From Hybos culiciformis (taxonomy: Eukaryota; Arthropoda; Insecta; Diptera; Hybotidae): a stretch of 64,000 nucleotides of DNA. Position numbers and translations under genes: made by a program. Where the stretch lies: assembly GCA_964007475.1 (NCBI GenBank), contig OZ023275.1, positions 28,091,619 through 28,155,618 of the forward strand. Direction: 5' to 3'. The notes beneath the pieces were generated by a model that was not told the origin of the DNA, did no database searches, and saw nothing but the letters and a program-made list of their open reading frames with translations. This document shows, in pieces, positions 62,255-64,000 of the stretch (position 1 is the stretch's first letter; every line of letters begins with the position of its first letter).

Positions 62255-64000
62255 GCAAAATATTTTAACAATGAGTCTAATATATTTTATTTTTCAAATA
62301 ATAAATATCCTATAAATTACAAAATAAACAATATATAAGTAATATGGTACCTACCCTATAAATAAAATTTATTTTTCTGTTGATTTTCTTTGAAAACAAA
62401 AATCAGTATTTTATTATTTACATCGAGATAAACATTTTTTTTAAATTTATCCACAACCACAGAAATGTATGTTACGTAGTTCCGAGATAGACAGTCTTTC
62501 TGGGTACTATTTGGCTATTTTTTTGAGCTGAGGGAATAACTATCGTGGATAACTGCATATCCCTCATTTTTTGATATTATCCAGATATTAGAATTTTTTT
62601 AAAATCAATTACAAAATTATTTAAATGTTTTTATCCCGACAGAAATATTTTCTACATGTAAATAAACAAATAAAATATCAACTAAAAATGTATTAAATTT
62701 TACAAATAGCTTAGTTAGTAGACAAAATTTTGCTGTAAAAAAAAGTTAAAATTATTATTTCATTAGAAAAACATATAAAAAATTCTTTAATGTCATCAAA
62801 AGATAATGCAATGGCTCAAAAAGTTAATTAAAAAAAAATATATAATTAAAATTTATTATTTTTTTCATGTGAATTTTATCAGATTTAAACAGAATTTTAA
62901 GTTCGCAGGTAGAAAATATGCTTTTTAGAATTTTTTTCGTTTAGAAATCTATATATTTTTATTACATCATTAACAAAATGTTCCTTTTTCTTTCTGTATC
63001 ACCCTATTTTATTTTAAATTTTTGGAATCAATTTTTTCGATGTTTTTTTTTAATTAATAAAATATTATTATAATTAATATAATAAAATATATAAATAAAA
63101 CATAAAATTTTTATGCATTTATATAAGTATGTAGTTTCTATTATGAAAATTAATCAAAAATTATTAATAATATATTGCTTTGCTTTAGAATTAAATAAGC
63201 ATTTCAAATGCGAAAGCATATTATAAATTTTATAACAAGATACCAAAAAAGAAATAATATTTGAAATCTTTTTTAATTAAATACATGAAATGGTATCTTT
63301 CTAAATATGTATTAAAAAAAAATCTTAAGAATAAAAAATAATTAAACCTACTGTGTTATCTAGGTAAAGTTAAATTTTTTCTTATGTTTTTAGAGAAAAA
63401 AAAGAATTAATATAAGAAACAAGGATATATATCTATATCTAATTTCTAAATAAACAAAAATACAAATTATTTCATGTATTATGATGCTATTATTGTAGAT
63501 TGTAAGATCCCTTCGATTTTTAGCAAGATAGTTTAATTCTATTTTTAATTCCAAAAAAAAAAAAAAATATTACAATTATTATGTGAATTTTATTGCAATA
63601 TTTCCAATTTCTAAATAATTGCAGGAAGAAAGTTATTCTATATATAATATTTATATATTATTTTTTTAAATATCTAAATTACACAAAAATTTCACAATTA
63701 ATATTTAAAAAACATATATTTATGGAGTAACTTTTGAAAATTGTCAAATTATTAAATTTGAACCTTATGCCACTAGCTATCGGGAAAATATAACATATTT
63801 TGTTCTAAGGAGAATTTCCATTTTTTATCTTGAATATAAATTGGCTTTATTTGACCGAAAATAAAAAAAATTATGAGATTTATTTTTTTTTATTAAAATT
63901 AAGGATGACAAAGATTATATTAACCATTTATTATTTTAATTTTAATCTATAATTAAATTTTAATTGGAGTTTTTATTAAAAAATTTAGGAATTTTTCATT
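62255..64000. other. H2B-H1 spacer of unit 6, cut by the window end
   Basis: Same AT-rich spacer as 26,409 onwards in unit 1, with no insertion up to the window end. The array therefore continues to the right for at least part of another unit. Confidence 0.8.

Overview
The window is nuclear DNA of an AT-rich arthropod, almost certainly an insect. It shows spliced genes with GT-AG introns, insect-type core histones, a replication-dependent histone quintet array, and many short inverted-repeat transposons. No prokaryotic, organellar or viral gene order is seen. A selenoprotein H gene that keeps an in-frame TGA plus a SECIS-like hairpin argues against insect groups known to have lost selenocysteine (for example Lepidoptera and Hymenoptera). 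The order cannot be fixed from the sequence alone.

Left half (1-25,156), single-copy genes: PHKA, phosphorylase kinase alpha subunit, N-terminal part only (minus, 1-1296); SELENOH, selenoprotein H (plus, 2681-3350, SECIS 3387-3431); SREBP, seven coding exons for 1115 residues (minus, 4524-12273); mRpS23, four exons for 164 residues (plus, 15773-16939); DCAF6, a WD40 protein of 607 residues in six exons, with one probable GC-AG intron (plus, 18930-23519). I joined exons by hand from splice sites and reading phase; several, including the 29-base first exon of PHKA, are too short to stand out as open reading frames. The introns and spacers hold several foldback elements: a 409 bp TA-flanked MITE and a 528 bp foldback element in SREBP intron 6, an inverted minisatellite at 12.96-13.31 kb, a family with 7 bp target duplications seen once as a 216 bp copy and once collapsed to a perfect 39 bp palindrome, and others. 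A relic of a LINE related to the one in the histone array lies at 3.8-4.1 kb.

Right half (25,157-64,000), a tandem histone array: five units and the start of a sixth, basic period 6052 bp, each in the order H2A(-) H2B(+) H1(+) H4(-) H3(+). H2A/H2B and H4/H3 are divergent pairs with TATA boxes about 100-110 bp before the start codons. Every gene is followed by a histone 3' stem-loop. All copies encode identical proteins. Two transposons interrupt the array. A 5'-truncated Jockey/CR1-like LINE with an intact 970-residue ORF2 (42,487-46,988) separates the H3 of unit 3 from its promoter. A 1069 bp hAT-type non-autonomous element with an 8 bp target duplication (51,210-52,278) breaks the H1 of unit 4 after codon 5. 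The insertion sizes account exactly for the two irregular unit spacings (10,561 and 7129 bp).

Functionally the window joins unrelated housekeeping genes (glycogen control, redox selenoprotein, lipid regulation, mitochondrial translation, ubiquitin ligase adaptor) to the edge of an S-phase histone locus. The left edge of homology to the array lies at about 25,157.
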